Assembly (NCBI RefSeq): GCF_018603435.1
Contig: NZ_CP075682.1
Location: forward strand, 2,108,001 to 2,172,000
From: Chryseobacterium sp. ZHDP1
GTDB taxonomy: Bacteria; Bacteroidota; Bacteroidia; Flavobacteriales; Weeksellaceae
DNA length: 64,000 nucleotides
Direction: 5' to 3'
Shown here: piece by piece, positions 7,221-15,453 of the stretch
Position numbering within the stretch: the first letter of the stretch is position 1
How the letters are laid out: each line of letters opens with the position of its first letter
The notes under the pieces: generated by a model
What the model saw: only the letters and a program-made list of their open reading frames with translations
Told to the model about the DNA's origin: nothing
The model's database searches: none
Position numbers and translations under genes: made by a program

Positions 7221-9665
7221 ATGAAAGTTTTAAAATTCGGAGGCACTTCGGTTGCCCATTCACAAAATATAATGTTAGTAGAAAACATTATTAAAAAAGA
7301 ATCTCAGAAAAACAGAATCATCGTTGTAGTTTCAGCACTTCACGGGGTTACAGATCAATTGATAAAGGCTGCAGAAGCCGCTTCCCACAATAATGAAAAT
7401 TATCTTCAAATCCTTAAAAATCTCGAAGAAAAACATTTAGATCTTGTTAAAGACCTGATTCCTTTTTCAGAACAAAGTTCATGGCTCAGTTTCGTAAAAA
7501 AACATTTTAATGATATTGAGGACATCTGCAACAGCATTTTTATATTGAAAGAGTTTACAGACAGAATCAAAGATAAAATTACATCATATGGCGAATTTCT
7601 TTCTTCAAATATTATTACAGCCAGACTGAAATCAAATGGTTCGGATGCTTGCTGGATGGATTCTCACATCGTTACAGACAGTAATTTCACCAATGCAAAA
7701 GTAAATTTTGAAGCCACAGAAAATAATCTCAGCCAATTTCTGAATGAAAATAAAAATCAGATCATTATCACTCCGGGATTCATTGCGAAAGATGTAAAAG
7801 AAAATGCCACAACGTTAGGAAGAGGAGGTTCAGACTACACAGCTTCAATCATTGCTTCCGTTATCCATGCAGATGAACTTGAGATCTGGACCGATGTAAA
7901 CGGAATGATGACTTCAGATCCGCGATTGGTTTCCAATGCAAAACCTATTGCTGAAATTTCATATTCCGAAGCGATGGAACTTTCTCATTTTGGGGCAAAA
8001 GTTTTGTATCCTCCCACCATTCAGCCGGTAATGGTGAAAAATATCAACCTGAGAATCAAAAATACTTTCGATCCAGAAGCTCAGGGTACATTGATTTCTC
8101 ATTATGCAAAAAAATCTCATTTTGAAAATGAACAAATTGCTGTCGGTGTATCCAATATGAGCCACGTTGCTCTGCTTACTGTAGAAGGAAGCGGAATGAT
8201 AGGCATTCCCGGAGTTTCTGCAAAACTATTCCAGTGTCTGAGTCAGGAGAAAATTAATGTCATTTTAATTACCCAAAGTTCTTCAGAACACTCTATTACA
8301 ATTGCGATCAGCGAAAAAGATGTTTTCAACGCAAAAAGTGCCATTGATTCTGCTTTTGAAGATGATTTAAAACTCAAAAGAATTGATCCGGTAAAGATAG
8401 AAACAGATCTTGCGATTGTTGCTTTGGTGGGAGAAAACATGAAAAGCAGAAGCGGCGTAAGTGCCAAAATGTTCGGTTGTCTGGGAAATAACGGCATCAA
8501 TATCAGAGCAATTGCTCAGGGATCATCAGAAAAAAATATCAGCATTGTTATTTCAGAAAAAGATATTACAAAAGCGGTTAATGTTTTACATGAAGAATTT
8601 TTTGAGTCCGAAATAAAACAGGTGCATCTCTACATCTGCGGAACAGGAAATGTGGGAATGAAGTTAATTCAGCAGATCTATAGCCAGAACGACTATCTTA
8701 AAGAACACCTTCTTGTTAATTTAAGAATTGCTGGATTATCCAACAGCCGTAAAATGATTTTCTCAGAAAAAGGGATTTCAGAAAATGAATTTACCAACTT
8801 CGATCAAAATGGTCAGGAAGCTTCTGCGGAAAAATTTGCGCAGGAAATTATTTCAAGAAATCTAAGAAACTCTGTTTTCGTAGATGTTACCGCGAGTTCC
8901 GAAGTTCCAAGTATCTATGAGCAACTTCTGAAGAAAAGTGTAAATATTGTTGCGTGTAATAAGATTGCCGCCTCTTCTGATTTTGAAAATTATAAAAATT
9001 TAAAAAATACAGCCAGAAACCACAGTTGTCAATTTCTATTTGAAACCAATGTGGGAGCAGGATTGCCGATTATCGGAACAATTAATGATCTTATCCGAAG
9101 CGGTGATAAAATTACTTCTATTCAGGCGGTTCTCAGCGGAACTTTGAATTTTGTATTCAATAATTATGACGGAAGCAGAACATTTTCTGAAATTGTGGCT
9201 CAGGCTCAAAAAGAAGGTTACACAGAACCCGATCCCCGACTTGATTTGGCAGGAACAGACGTCGCCAGAAAAATTATCATTCTTGCCAGAGAAGCAGGCT
9301 ATCCCATTGAGTTTACTTCTGTTGAAAATGAAAGTTTTCTTCCTGAAGAATGCATGAAAGGAAGCGTAAACGACTTTTATAATGCACTTTCCAAATATGA
9401 AGATCATTTTAGGAATCTTTTGGAAGAAGCAAAAAGTAAAGGCAAAATTTTAAAATATGTTGCTGAATTTAAAGAGGGAAAAGCAAAAGTAGGACTGAAG
9501 CATATTGCTCCGGAAAGCGATCTTTTCCACCTGTATGGAAAAGATAATATTGTAATTTTCAAAACGTTGAGGTATTATGAACAGCCTCTTGTTGTAAAAG
9601 GTGCGGGAGCCGGTGCAGAAGTTACTGCAAGTGGTGTTTTCGCAGATATCCTCCGTTCTGTTTAA
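7221..9665 (+). CDS. thrA: Bifunctional aspartokinase / homoserine dehydrogenase
   Basis: Carries out the first and third steps from aspartate toward threonine. The N-terminal kinase (about 1-300) starts with KFGGTSVAHSQN and includes TLGRGGSDYTASI and IWTDVNGMMTSDPR. Two ACT-type regulatory segments follow (about 310-460; GIPGVSAKLFQCLSQEKINVI and SRSGVSAKMFGCLGNNGINI). The homoserine dehydrogenase begins near residue 465 with the NAD(P) motif GTGNVG (474-479) and contains SGTLNFVFNNY and the YTEPDPRLDLAGTDVARK catalytic region. The 814-aa length matches E. coli ThrA-type fusions. The ACT domains suggest allosteric control, presumably by threonine. It is the first long gene after the leader peptide. 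Confidence 0.97.
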   Translation: MKVLKFGGTSVAHSQNIMLVENIIKKESQKNRIIVVVSALHGVTDQLIKAAEAASHNNENYLQILKNLEEKHLDLVKDLIPFSEQSSWLSFVKKHFNDIEDICNSIFILKEFTDRIKDKITSYGEFLSSNIITARLKSNGSDACWMDSHIVTDSNFTNAKVNFEATENNLSQFLNENKNQIIITPGFIAKDVKENATTLGRGGSDYTASIIASVIHADELEIWTDVNGMMTSDPRLVSNAKPIAEISYSEAMELSHFGAKVLYPPTIQPVMVKNINLRIKNTFDPEAQGTLISHYAKKSHFENEQIAVGVSNMSHVALLTVEGSGMIGIPGVSAKLFQCLSQEKINVILITQSSSEHSITIAISEKDVFNAKSAIDSAFEDDLKLKRIDPVKIETDLAIVALVGENMKSRSGVSAKMFGCLGNNGINIRAIAQGSSEKNISIVISEKDITKAVNVLHEEFFESEIKQVHLYICGTGNVGMKLIQQIYSQNDYLKEHLLVNLRIAGLSNSRKMIFSEKGISENEFTNFDQNGQEASAEKFAQEIISRNLRNSVFVDVTASSEVPSIYEQLLKKSVNIVACNKIAASSDFENYKNLKNTARNHSCQFLFETNVGAGLPIIGTINDLIRSGDKITSIQAVLSGTLNFVFNNYDGSRTFSEIVAQAQKEGYTEPDPRLDLAGTDVARKIIILAREAGYPIEFTSVENESFLPEECMKGSVNDFYNALSKYEDHFRNLLEEAKSKGKILKYVAEFKEGKAKVGLKHIAPESDLFHLYGKDNIVIFKTLRYYEQPLVVKGAGAGAEVTASGVFADILRSV

Positions 9666-9675
9666 AAATTGAGTT

Positions 9676-10599
9676 ATGAAAAAAGTAAAATTAAAAGTTC
9701 CGGCTACCATTGCCAATCTGGTTTGCGGATTCGATATTTTAGGAATGGCAATCCATGAACCGTTTGATGTAATGGAACTGAAACTGCTGGAAACCTCTGA
9801 AATCATCATCAGACACACAGACGATTTCAGACTGCCGGAAGAAACTTCAGAAAATGTTGCAGGAAGAGTTTTATTGAAAATTCAGGAGGAATTACATCTT
9901 AAAAACGGCTTTGAGGTAATCATCCATAAAAAGATAAAACCCGGAAGCGGATTGGGCTCCAGTGCGGCAAGTGCAGCAGGAGCTGCTTTTGGAGCCAACC
10001 GTCTGCTGGGAAATATTCTTTCTAAAGAGGAAATGATTTATTTTGCCATGTTTGGTGAAGAATTAGCTTCAGGGGTGAAACATGCAGACAATATTACACC
10101 CTGTATTTTTGGTGGAATAACATTAATCAAATCTTCAAATCCCATTGATATCATTCCGCTGAATTCTCCGGACTTATTTGTAACGGCGGTTCATCCGCAG
10201 ATTGAAGTAAAAACTTCTGATGCAAGACAGATTCTGAAGAAAAACATTCTTCTGAAGGATGCCATAGAGCAATGGGGAAATATTGCAGGTCTGGTTGCCG
10301 GAATTCAGAATAATGATTTCGGACTGATCGGAAGAAGTTTAAAGGATGTTATCGTAGAACCTGTAAGAAGTCTCCTGATTCCTAAATTTAATGAAATTAA
10401 AGAAAAAAGTCTCGGTTTAGGCGCTTTAGGCGGGGGTATTTCAGGTTCCGGACCTTCGGTTTTTATGCTTTCCGAGAATGAAAAAATTTCATACGAAATA
10501 GCAGAAATGATGAAATCTGTTTACAGTAAAATCAACATTGAAAGTTTCGCGTATGTTTCTAAAGTAAATCCTAAAGGAATAGAAATTATTGAAGAATAA
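9676..10599 (+). CDS. thrB: Homoserine kinase
   Basis: GHMP-family kinase that phosphorylates homoserine. It has an N-terminal KVKLKVPATIANLVCGFDILG, the ATP-binding glycine/serine loop PGSGLGSSAASAAGA from residue 89, and the C-terminal LGGGISGSGPSVFML motif. The length of 307 aa is normal. It starts 10 bases after the thrA stop, so it is almost certainly co-transcribed. Confidence 0.96.
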   Translation: MKKVKLKVPATIANLVCGFDILGMAIHEPFDVMELKLLETSEIIIRHTDDFRLPEETSENVAGRVLLKIQEELHLKNGFEVIIHKKIKPGSGLGSSAASAAGAAFGANRLLGNILSKEEMIYFAMFGEELASGVKHADNITPCIFGGITLIKSSNPIDIIPLNSPDLFVTAVHPQIEVKTSDARQILKKNILLKDAIEQWGNIAGLVAGIQNNDFGLIGRSLKDVIVEPVRSLLIPKFNEIKEKSLGLGALGGGISGSGPSVFMLSENEKISYEIAEMMKSVYSKINIESFAYVSKVNPKGIEIIEE

Positions 10600-10610
10600 A
10601 AAATCAGCCT

Positions 10611-11912
10611 ATGAAGTATTATAATTTAAAAGATAAAGAAGAAGTTGTTGATTTCAAAACAGCTACCATAAAAGGACAGGGAAAAGAAAAAGGACTGTTT
10701 TTCCCAGAATATATCCCATTATTTGAAAAAGATTTTATTGAAAATTTAGACCTTTACAGCGATGTAGAAATTGCCTACCGATGCATGAAAGATTTTGTGG
10801 GCGACGAAATTCCTTCGGAGATTTTAAAAGAAATCGTTTCAGAAACCATCAATTTTGAAATTCCGTTGAAAAAAATCAATGAAAACATCTATTCTTTAGA
10901 ACTTTTTCATGGTCCAACTTTAGCCTTTAAAGATGTGGGAGCCCGATTTATGAGCCGCTGTCTGTCTTATTTCCTGAAAAGTGAGAATAAAAAAGTAACC
11001 GTTTTGGTGGCTACATCCGGAGATACGGGAGGAGCCGTTGCGAATGGATTTTATAAAACTGAAAATATTAATGTGGTTATTCTTTACCCAAAAAATAGGG
11101 TAAGCGAAGTTCAGGAAAAGCAGTTAACGGCACTCGGCGAAAACATTTCTGCTTTAGAAGTTGACGGCAGCTTTGATGATTGCCAGAATTTAGTAAAACA
11201 GGCTTTCTCGGATTCAGAAATTTATTCGAAATTATTTTTAACATCTGCCAATTCCATTAATGTCGCAAGATGGCTTCCCCAGCAAATTTATTATCTGCTC
11301 GCCCTGAAGCAATGGAAAAAAACAGAAAAAGAAAAGCCTGTAATCGCTGTCCCAAGCGGAAACTTTGGTAATCTGTGTGCCGGAATTTTAGCTTATTTCC
11401 GGGGACTTCCTGTAGAACATTTTATTGCTGCGTGTAACGAAAACGATGTTATTCCCAACTATTTAAAAACAGAAAAACTACAGATAAAAGAAACAGTAGC
11501 TACGCTTTCTAACGCAATGGATGTAGGAAATCCGAGTAATTTCGTGAGAATTTTAACGCTTTTCGGGAATAAGTTTCAGGATGTGACGGATATGATTTCA
11601 GGATATTCTGTGGATGATGAAAAAACCTTAGCATCTATTAAAAATGTATATAAAAAATACAGTCATCTGCTCGATCCTCATGCTGCAGTTGCGTATGCTG
11701 CTATGGAAAAACACTTTGAAGACAATCCTAAAAAGGGCTTTATTCTGGGAACCGCTCATCCCGTAAAATTTCCTCAGGCAGTAGAAAAAGCCATTCAGAC
11801 TTCAGTAGATTTACCTGAGTCTTTAGAATTATTAATGAAAAAAGAGAAAAAAAGTATTGAAATAAATCCAGATTTTGCAGAATTAAAACGATTTTTGCTT
11901 ACAGAAATTTAA
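10611..11912 (+). CDS. thrC: Threonine synthase
   Basis: PLP enzyme that converts phosphohomoserine to threonine. The PLP lysine is K107 in HGPTLAFKDVGARFM. Other family motifs are ATSGDTGGAVANGF and VPSGNFGNLCAGILA, with a LGTAHPVKFP segment near the C-terminus. At 433 aa it belongs to the bacterial class with the extended N-terminal domain. It starts 11 bases after thrB. Confidence 0.96.
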   Translation: MKYYNLKDKEEVVDFKTATIKGQGKEKGLFFPEYIPLFEKDFIENLDLYSDVEIAYRCMKDFVGDEIPSEILKEIVSETINFEIPLKKINENIYSLELFHGPTLAFKDVGARFMSRCLSYFLKSENKKVTVLVATSGDTGGAVANGFYKTENINVVILYPKNRVSEVQEKQLTALGENISALEVDGSFDDCQNLVKQAFSDSEIYSKLFLTSANSINVARWLPQQIYYLLALKQWKKTEKEKPVIAVPSGNFGNLCAGILAYFRGLPVEHFIAACNENDVIPNYLKTEKLQIKETVATLSNAMDVGNPSNFVRILTLFGNKFQDVTDMISGYSVDDEKTLASIKNVYKKYSHLLDPHAAVAYAAMEKHFEDNPKKGFILGTAHPVKFPQAVEKAIQTSVDLPESLELLMKKEKKSIEINPDFAELKRFLLTEI

Positions 11913-11917
11913 GAGTT

Positions 11918-12280
11918 ATGAGCAGGATTTATTTAGAAAATGTAAAAATATACGCTTACCACGGTGTTCTTCCGGAAGAAAATATTGTTGGTACCTATTA
12001 TATTGTAAATGCAGAACTTCATACTGACCTCTGGAATGCAGCAGTTTCTGATGACCTGAATGATACCATCAGTTACGCAGAAATCAACGAAATCATTCAT
12101 GAGGAAATGAAAATAAAATCTAAATTGCTGGAACATGTAGCAGGAAGAATTATTTTTGCAATACATGAAAGGTTTCCGCAGGTAGATTATATTAAATTAA
12201 AAATTACCAAAACAGCTCCGCCAATGAAAGGGGAAATGACGGGTGCAAGTATAGAACTTGAAAAAAGTTTTAAGCCTTAA
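11918..12280 (+). CDS. folB: Dihydroneopterin aldolase
   Basis: A 120-aa folate-pathway enzyme that cleaves dihydroneopterin to 6-hydroxymethyl-dihydropterin and glycolaldehyde. The sequence opens with RIYLENVKIYAYHGVLPEE, the conserved start of the family, and ends with the KLKITKTAPPMKGEMTGASIELE strand. It starts 5 bases after thrC, so folate and threonine genes share a transcript unless an internal promoter exists, which I did not find. Confidence 0.93.
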   Translation: MSRIYLENVKIYAYHGVLPEENIVGTYYIVNAELHTDLWNAAVSDDLNDTISYAEINEIIHEEMKIKSKLLEHVAGRIIFAIHERFPQVDYIKLKITKTAPPMKGEMTGASIELEKSFKP

Positions 12281-12306
12281 ACTAAATATTAAAAAAAATA
12301 ACACAA

Positions 12307-13671
12307 TTGAAAGTTGTAAAAATAGTATTTCTTCTGTTTTGTACGGGTATTTTCGGGCAGACGAATATCAGCACGGAAATTCCTGACTATAATTTTCCGA
12401 AAGTGCGGTCTAATATTACGATGCCTGTGAGCATTCCGCTTTCAGAGATCAGCAATCTGATTAATGCATCGGTAAAAGATCTCATTTATCAGGACGATTC
12501 TTATACCGATAATAATAATGACCAGTTTAAGGTAAAAGTCTGGAAAACCCGCCCTATCCGGCTTGTGGGAGGAACCAATCAGAACATACTGATCGAAGTT
12601 CCTTTAAAAATCTGGGCAGAAAAAGGCATCGGAACGCTGGGACTTTATACATACCAGAACACCACTTTTGAAACGGTGATGTCTTTTAATGCAGCATTAA
12701 ACTTTCAGAATAACTGGATTATTACGACCAGCACAAAACCCAACGGCTTCCGATGGGTAACACAGCCTGTTCTGGATTATGGTAAAATTAAAATCCCAAT
12801 TACTTCTCTGGTTGAAAAAAGTCTGGTGGAACAACAGCAGAAATTCTGTAAAACCATCGACAGCCAAATGGCAGCACAGCTTAATTTTCAGCAATATGCA
12901 GTAATGGCTTGGAATGCATTTTCACAGCCTTTTAATATTTCTGAAGAATACAAAACCTGGCTGAAAGTTTCTCCGGTAAAGGTAAATATGACACCACTAA
13001 AGTTTTATGCCAATCAGATTGATACTACGATTGGGATTGATGTTTTTTCTGAAACTTTTACAGGAAGCCAGCCTGCTTCAACACCGCCTATAAAATCGGC
13101 TCCAAACTTCACATTTATTTCTAGTTTGGGAAACCAGTTCCTGCTTCAGACGACCGCTAATATTCCGTATACGGAAGCGACCAATATTGCGAGAAATATG
13201 TTTTTGAATAAGGAATATGATGTAAGAGGGTCATCCGTAAAAATTAAAGATATTAAAGTATACGGCGTTGATGATAAGGTAATGATAGAAGCGGAAACCG
13301 AAGGGTATGTAAACGGAAAAGCGTTTATTTCCGGAATTCCTGTGTATGATGAAACGAAAAAGAAAATTGTACTGTCCAATACAAAATTCAACCTGAAAAC
13401 AGCCAATATTCTACAGAAAACAGCGACGCTGCTCTTCAGAGGAAGAATCGTAAAAATGATCGAAGAAGAATACGGAATACCTACTCAGGAACTGGAAAAC
13501 AGTTCAAAGAAAAGCATCGAAGAAGCATTCAATAAAGAATATTATAAAGGTTTAAAAATGAACGGAAAAGTATTCAGCCTAAAACCAAGTAAAATCCTTC
13601 TCAATCCTTACGGAATTACTGCCGTTATTGATACCAAAGCCACTTTAAAATTAACACTAACAGGAATTTAA
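12307..13671 (+). CDS. DUF4403 family exported protein
   Basis: The 454-aa protein begins with a signal peptide (MKVVKIVFLLFCTGIFGQ) from a TTG start at 12307. The body resembles DUF4403, a family of Bacteroidota and proteobacterial envelope proteins of unknown function: paired beta-rich domains with NITMPVSIPLSEISNLINASV at the start and a conserved KPNGFRWVTQPVLDYGKIKIPIT segment. It probably acts in the periplasm or on the outer membrane. It follows folB by 26 bases. Family assignment is from memory of the sequence style. Confidence 0.8.
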   Translation: MKVVKIVFLLFCTGIFGQTNISTEIPDYNFPKVRSNITMPVSIPLSEISNLINASVKDLIYQDDSYTDNNNDQFKVKVWKTRPIRLVGGTNQNILIEVPLKIWAEKGIGTLGLYTYQNTTFETVMSFNAALNFQNNWIITTSTKPNGFRWVTQPVLDYGKIKIPITSLVEKSLVEQQQKFCKTIDSQMAAQLNFQQYAVMAWNAFSQPFNISEEYKTWLKVSPVKVNMTPLKFYANQIDTTIGIDVFSETFTGSQPASTPPIKSAPNFTFISSLGNQFLLQTTANIPYTEATNIARNMFLNKEYDVRGSSVKIKDIKVYGVDDKVMIEAETEGYVNGKAFISGIPVYDETKKKIVLSNTKFNLKTANILQKTATLLFRGRIVKMIEEEYGIPTQELENSSKKSIEEAFNKEYYKGLKMNGKVFSLKPSKILLNPYGITAVIDTKATLKLTLTGI

Positions 13672-13692
13672 AATTTATAAAAACTAATACAC

Positions 13693-14202
13693 ATGAGAAA
13701 GTACCTTAAAATTGTGGATATCCACAGAGCAACGAAATGGCAAAGATTTGCGAATCTTTTTATCGACAAGCTGGTGATTAATTTGTTCTTTTTCCTTCTC
13801 GGTATTGCCGTTGTTTTCATTGATAACATTTTTGGAATGTATTATTTCACTCCAATGATTTATAAACTATCCCAAATCGGGCGTCTTGCTGATATTATTC
13901 TTACTTCATTTATATATTTTTTGTATGCTTTCCTTATGGAGTATTTTACAAACGGAAAAACAATAGGAAAATACATTACAGGAACGAAAGTCATTATGAC
14001 GGACGGCACATCTCCGACTTTACAGGATTATTTTATACGAAATATTTCCAGACTTGTCCCTTTTGATGCACTGTCATTTCTTGGAGAAAACGGATGGCAC
14101 GACAGTTGGAGCGATACAAGGGTAATACATACCAAAAATTATGAGACTGAAAGACAGGCAAAAAGCGAAATAGAGAGCATTGGCACGAAAGAAATTGCTT
14201 AA
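13693..14202 (+). CDS. RDD family membrane protein
   Basis: A 169-aa inner-membrane protein. The RDD-type first helix begins around residue 16 (WQRFANLFIDKLVINLFFFLL, where the usual R-D-D pattern is partly kept as RFANLFID). Two further hydrophobic segments cover about 30-50 and 70-90. The conserved GKYITGTKVIMTDGTSPTLQDYFIRNISRLVPFDALSFL motif follows and the tail is soluble. RDD proteins are poorly understood; a transport or ion-related role has been proposed for some. It is the last gene of the thr-operon string. Confidence 0.85.
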   Translation: MRKYLKIVDIHRATKWQRFANLFIDKLVINLFFFLLGIAVVFIDNIFGMYYFTPMIYKLSQIGRLADIILTSFIYFLYAFLMEYFTNGKTIGKYITGTKVIMTDGTSPTLQDYFIRNISRLVPFDALSFLGENGWHDSWSDTRVIHTKNYETERQAKSEIESIGTKEIA

Positions 14203-14208
14203 AAATTT

Positions 14209-14238
14209 TTGTTCGAAAATAAATTTTACTATATTTGC
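14209..14238 (+). promoter_or_regulatory. Promoter of tRNA-Cys
   Basis: TTG (14209-14211), a 19-nt spacer and TATATTTG (14231-14238) give the full flavobacterial promoter, 21 bases before the tRNA. The -33 box is just after the RDD stop. Confidence 0.75.
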
Positions 14239-14259
14239 ACACCTCAAAAATGGTAAATG

Positions 14260-14332
14260 GTACTTTGGCCGAGCGGCTAGGCAGTGGTCTGCAACACCAT
14301 CTACAGCGGTTCGAATCCGCTAGGTACCTCCA
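14260..14332 (+). tRNA. tRNA-Cys (GCA)
   Basis: The acceptor arms GGTACTT and AGGTACC pair with one G-T wobble. The D arm, the anticodon stem GTGGT/ACCAT with loop CTGCAAC (anticodon GCA), the T arm AGCGG-TTCGAATC-CGCT and an encoded TCCA end are all present. Confidence 0.97.
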
Positions 14333-14336
14333 AACA

Positions 14337-14377
14337 AACCTCTAAACATCTGTAAATCAGATAATTAGAGGTTTTTT
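14337..14377 (+). terminator. Terminator after tRNA-Cys
   Basis: AACCTCTAA pairs with TTAGAGGTT and is followed by a T run. Confidence 0.85.
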
Positions 14378-14431
14378 ATTTATATAAATTTCAACTTAAT
14401 TCTAACGACAATCTATTGGATTCGCTAAAAC

Positions 14432-14461
14432 AAAAAACTTCCCAGAACAAACTGAGAAGTT
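14432..14461 (-). terminator. Orphan minus-strand terminator 1
   Basis: On the minus strand AACTTCTCAG pairs with CTGGGAAGTT (one mismatch) and runs into TTTTTT. No annotated minus-strand gene lies upstream of it before the giant T9SS gene at 15454, which has its own terminator. Confidence 0.6.
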
Positions 14462-14547
14462 TAAAAAACTGTTTAAAAACGAATGGAAATTGAATGTATA
14501 AAACTACAATAAAGCTTTTCTAAATGAGTATGACCAGAGTCATAATA

Positions 14548-14571
14548 CAAAAACCTCCCGCAAACGGGAGG
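14548..14571 (-). terminator. Orphan minus-strand terminator 2
   Basis: CCTCCCG and CGGGAGG pair perfectly around a 4-nt loop; on the minus strand the hairpin is followed by TTTTTG. It again lacks an upstream gene. The rest of 14575-14798 is very AT-rich with no gene recognised; a 12-codon minus ORF (MTGIIKWRTYYN) occurs there and may be chance. Confidence 0.65.
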
Positions 14572-14798
14572 CAAACTTACTGAGATACTAAAACATTTAT
14601 ATGTTATATTTCTAAAATTAATTATAATATGTTCTCCATTTTATGATTCCAGTCATATAAATAATTCCAATAACCGGCAACAAAAAAACCTATAAAACAC
14701 TAAACCTAAACTATTTACATATTATATTTTTTAAGTTTATAAATATTACGTAATAAAAATTGTTGTATAAAACATTATATTTTTCACTAAATAATGAT

Positions 14799-14806
14799 TA
14801 AATTTG
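14799..14806 (+). promoter_or_regulatory. -7 box of the small gene at 14821
   Basis: TAAATTTG lies 14 bases before the ATG. No -33 TTG is at the usual distance. Confidence 0.5.
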
Positions 14807-14820
14807 CGTAAACTAAAATC

Positions 14821-15048
14821 ATGACATTCAACGAAGCATTAAAACACAAGAAAAACATTTTAAAAAATTCCAGCGAGTTTACAAAAACGCTGTATGATTA
14901 CATTATTATTCCAAGTATTGACGAAGAAGGTCTCAAATACATTGAAGAGTTTAAAAAATCTCCCGATTCGTTTATGGATGAGAGCTGTAAGAGATACAGC
15001 AGTAATGATAGGTTTAAAGTATTTTTATTTGCCAAAAACCAAAACTAA
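14821..15048 (+). CDS. Small hypothetical cytoplasmic protein (75 aa)
   Basis: The protein has no signal peptide or membrane segment. It is lysine- and acid-rich, with a helical N-terminus (MTFNEALKHKKNILKNSSEF) and ends FKVFLFAKNQN. Support for a real gene comes from a TANNTTTG box just upstream, a good ATG and flavobacterial codon use. The overlapping 75-aa frame at 14894-15121 is less plausible and runs into a terminator hairpin. I do not recognise a function. Confidence 0.6.
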   Translation: MTFNEALKHKKNILKNSSEFTKTLYDYIIIPSIDEEGLKYIEEFKKSPDSFMDESCKRYSSNDRFKVFLFAKNQN

Positions 15049-15092
15049 AGCTTCCGTTTTCCCTTCTCTATTGCTATATTTTCCGCAAAAAC

Positions 15093-15118
15093 AAAAAATC
15101 CCCGTATTTCTACGAGGA
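15093..15118 (-). terminator. Orphan minus-strand terminator 3
   Basis: On the minus strand TCCTCGTA pairs with TACGGGGA (one mismatch) around GAAA and is followed by TTTTTTG. Upstream on the same strand are a 9-codon ORF (15125-15154, MFNLSFHGY) and a TAAATTTG box (15164-15171), which together would make a transcript of about 65 nt. Confidence 0.6.
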
Positions 15119-15171
15119 TAAAAACTAATAACCATGAAAACTCAAATTAAACATGAGTGACTGCAAATTTA

Positions 15172-15396
15172 TGAAATGTTAGTTTTACATACATCTATAT
15201 CGAATATTAATTCCATCAATTAACAATTTTTATCAAAGATTAAAAAACTGTTAATATCCTTATAAAAGGATATATTTTCTTTAATATTCAACCCACTCCC
15301 CTTTTATTGCTGTGGTTACAGACATATAGCAAATTAAACATTACTTGATTCTCTTATTCTTTTAATAATCTAAGTTTTAACACTTATTAAGAAATA
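15172..15396. other. AT-rich gene-free stretch
   Basis: I see no gene here. One small palindrome around ATATCCTTATAAAAGGATATAT occurs near 15255; a related TCCTTATAAGGA palindrome lies at about 19932-19946, just upstream of the giant gene's start. Confidence 0.5.
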
Positions 15397-15430
15397 AAAA
15401 AAATAAGCCCCCATTGCTGAGGGCTTATTT
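15397..15430 (-). terminator. Terminator of the giant T9SS gene
   Basis: AAATAAGCCC (15401-15410) pairs with GGGCTTATTT (15421-15430); the T run on the minus strand follows directly. Confidence 0.85.
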
Positions 15431-15453
15431 GGTGTGTAAACTATTAATTATTG

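Noticed and set aside
9036..9407. 123-aa minus-strand ORF
   Set aside because: Shadow of the homoserine dehydrogenase part of thrA.
14894..15121. 75-aa ORF overlapping the small gene at 14821
   Set aside because: It ends within a terminator hairpin and has weaker codon use than the 14821 frame.
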